In this document: positions 46,474 to 46,986 of the stretch, in pieces
Layout of the letters: each line of letters opens with the position of its first letter
Numbering within the stretch: the first letter of the stretch is position 1
Assembly: GCA_036397855.1 (NCBI GenBank)
Contig: DASWID010000079.1
Span: 1 to 46,986, forward strand
Length of the DNA: 46,986 nt
From: Thermodesulfobacteriota bacterium
Lineage (GTDB): Bacteria; Desulfobacterota_D; UBA1144; Nemesobacterales; CSP1-2
Direction of reading: 5' to 3'
Notes under the pieces: model-generated
The model's input: only the letters and a program-made list of their open reading frames with translations
What the model was told of the DNA's origin: nothing
The model's database searches: none
Program-made: the position numbers and the translations under genes

Positions 46474-46986
46474 TCACTGGTCTTTAACCCTCTTGAAAGT
46501 ACCATAGGCATCGGAAATGAATTCCTCAATTTCTCCCGAGGGTCCTGTCACAAAGGTTATTTCATCAACCATGTTTATAGAAGGCCATCTGAGTATGTAA
46601 GAGTTGTGGTTCCAGTGCTCCAGTTTGCCCGGATATTTCCCCGGTCCCGCTTCAATTCTCAGATCTTTTTTCTCCTGCACCACCTTGAACGCTCCATAAA
46701 GCTGGTTCTCATAATTCCCCAAGTATGCACTGAGTTCTTGGCTTGGAGGTTTGGGACTATCCGGAGGGGACCCAACCGCTGTTAGCTTGTCTAGCATAAC
46801 CATCCTTTTCTTTATTTCAGCCTGCATGTCGTAGTCTGCCTTACCAAGATATTGCTCAAGTATGTATGCGCGTATTGCCTCGGGTAGCACGGTAAAGTTC
46901 AGGTTAGCGAGAACGGTGATACCCAGATTTAGCTCCGGCACCAGGACAACCACAGTGCGTATACCCTCATATCCACCCCCCTTTTC
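46474..46986 (-). CDS. serine beta-lactamase-like hydrolase, C-terminal part (5' end off window)
   Basis: A partial gene that continues beyond the right edge. The reading frame stays open to the last base and reads EKGGGYEGIRTVVVLVPELN at the edge, the penicillin-binding-protein/beta-lactamase KxG-type third motif region, followed by LGITVLANLN. A GTG at 46953 is internal, not the true start. The C-terminal domain from about position 46780 down to 46474 resembles DUF3471 (YLGNYENQLYG, then strands ending FKRVKDQ). Such proteins are usually exported esterase or peptidase-like hydrolases; the catalytic SxxK lies outside the window. Confidence 0.8.
   Translation of the reverse strand, partial: EKGGGYEGIRTVVVLVPELNLGITVLANLNFTVLPEAIRAYILEQYLGKADYDMQAEIKKRMVMLDKLTAVGSPPDSPKPPSQELSAYLGNYENQLYGAFKVVQEKKDLRIEAGPGKYPGKLEHWNHNSYILRWPSINMVDEITFVTGPSGEIEEFISDAYGTFKRVKDQ

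Overview
The window is a gene-dense chromosomal segment of a Gram-negative bacterium. The cell envelope type follows from a complete-looking run of type II secretion genes with an outer-membrane secretin, periplasmic DegP, HflKC and a SPOR-domain protein. The block prs-rplY-pth-(hppA)-ychF-rpsF-rpsR-rplI, the class II ribonucleotide reductase, the K+-dependent-type membrane pyrophosphatase and the archaeal-flavoured genes (Thi4-type thiazole synthase, an archaemetzincin-like protein, an F420-type PPOX protein) suggest an uncultured deltaproteobacterium-like or Dadabacteria/Desulfobacterota-like lineage. No rRNA is present, so this placement is inference.

Layout. 1-3.9 kb: accessory genes, including a MarR regulator with an SDR enzyme and two matching palindromic operators, a small lipoprotein and a YeeZ-like Rossmann protein. 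3.9-4.1 kb: interspersed hairpin repeats. 4.2-8.9 kb: a signal-less HtrA protease, thioredoxin, a LON-domain protein, an alpha/beta hydrolase, RuvX and a DUF924 protein. 9.2-11.8 kb: nrdJ behind a NrdR-box-like operator. 11.8-17.5 kb: an RpoD/RpoS-type sigma factor with a perfect consensus promoter, a SPOR protein, tRNA-Leu(CAG), hflC, hflK and a RavA-like MoxR ATPase. 17.5-27.4 kb: the gspC-D-E-F-G-H-I-J-K operon on the minus strand, preceded by a galT-like gene. 29.0-31.1 kb: groES-groEL with a CIRCE operator and a terminator. 31.1-37.8 kb: HAD phosphatase, BtrH-like protein, degP-ridA-DUF6775-like cluster, Thi4 thiazole synthase and a DUF4412-like secreted protein. 37.8-44.5 kb: the translation-centred operon with an inserted pyrophosphatase gene. 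44.6-47 kb: F420-type PPOX protein, a FIST_C-only protein, another repeat cluster, and a serine beta-lactamase-like gene running off the right edge.

How the genes fit together: most of the window is housekeeping (protein synthesis, folding, membrane quality control, dNTP supply, secretion). The more unusual parts are a Thi4 with a cysteine at the sulfur-donor position, a secretin with an N-terminal LysM domain, a T2SS operon without gspL/gspM but ending in a RavA-like ATPase, a degP-linked archaemetzincin-like protein lacking HExxH, and a MarR/SDR pair in which the SDR has lost its catalytic lysine. I did not find a clearly new multi-gene defence or mobile system, CRISPR array, prophage or integron.
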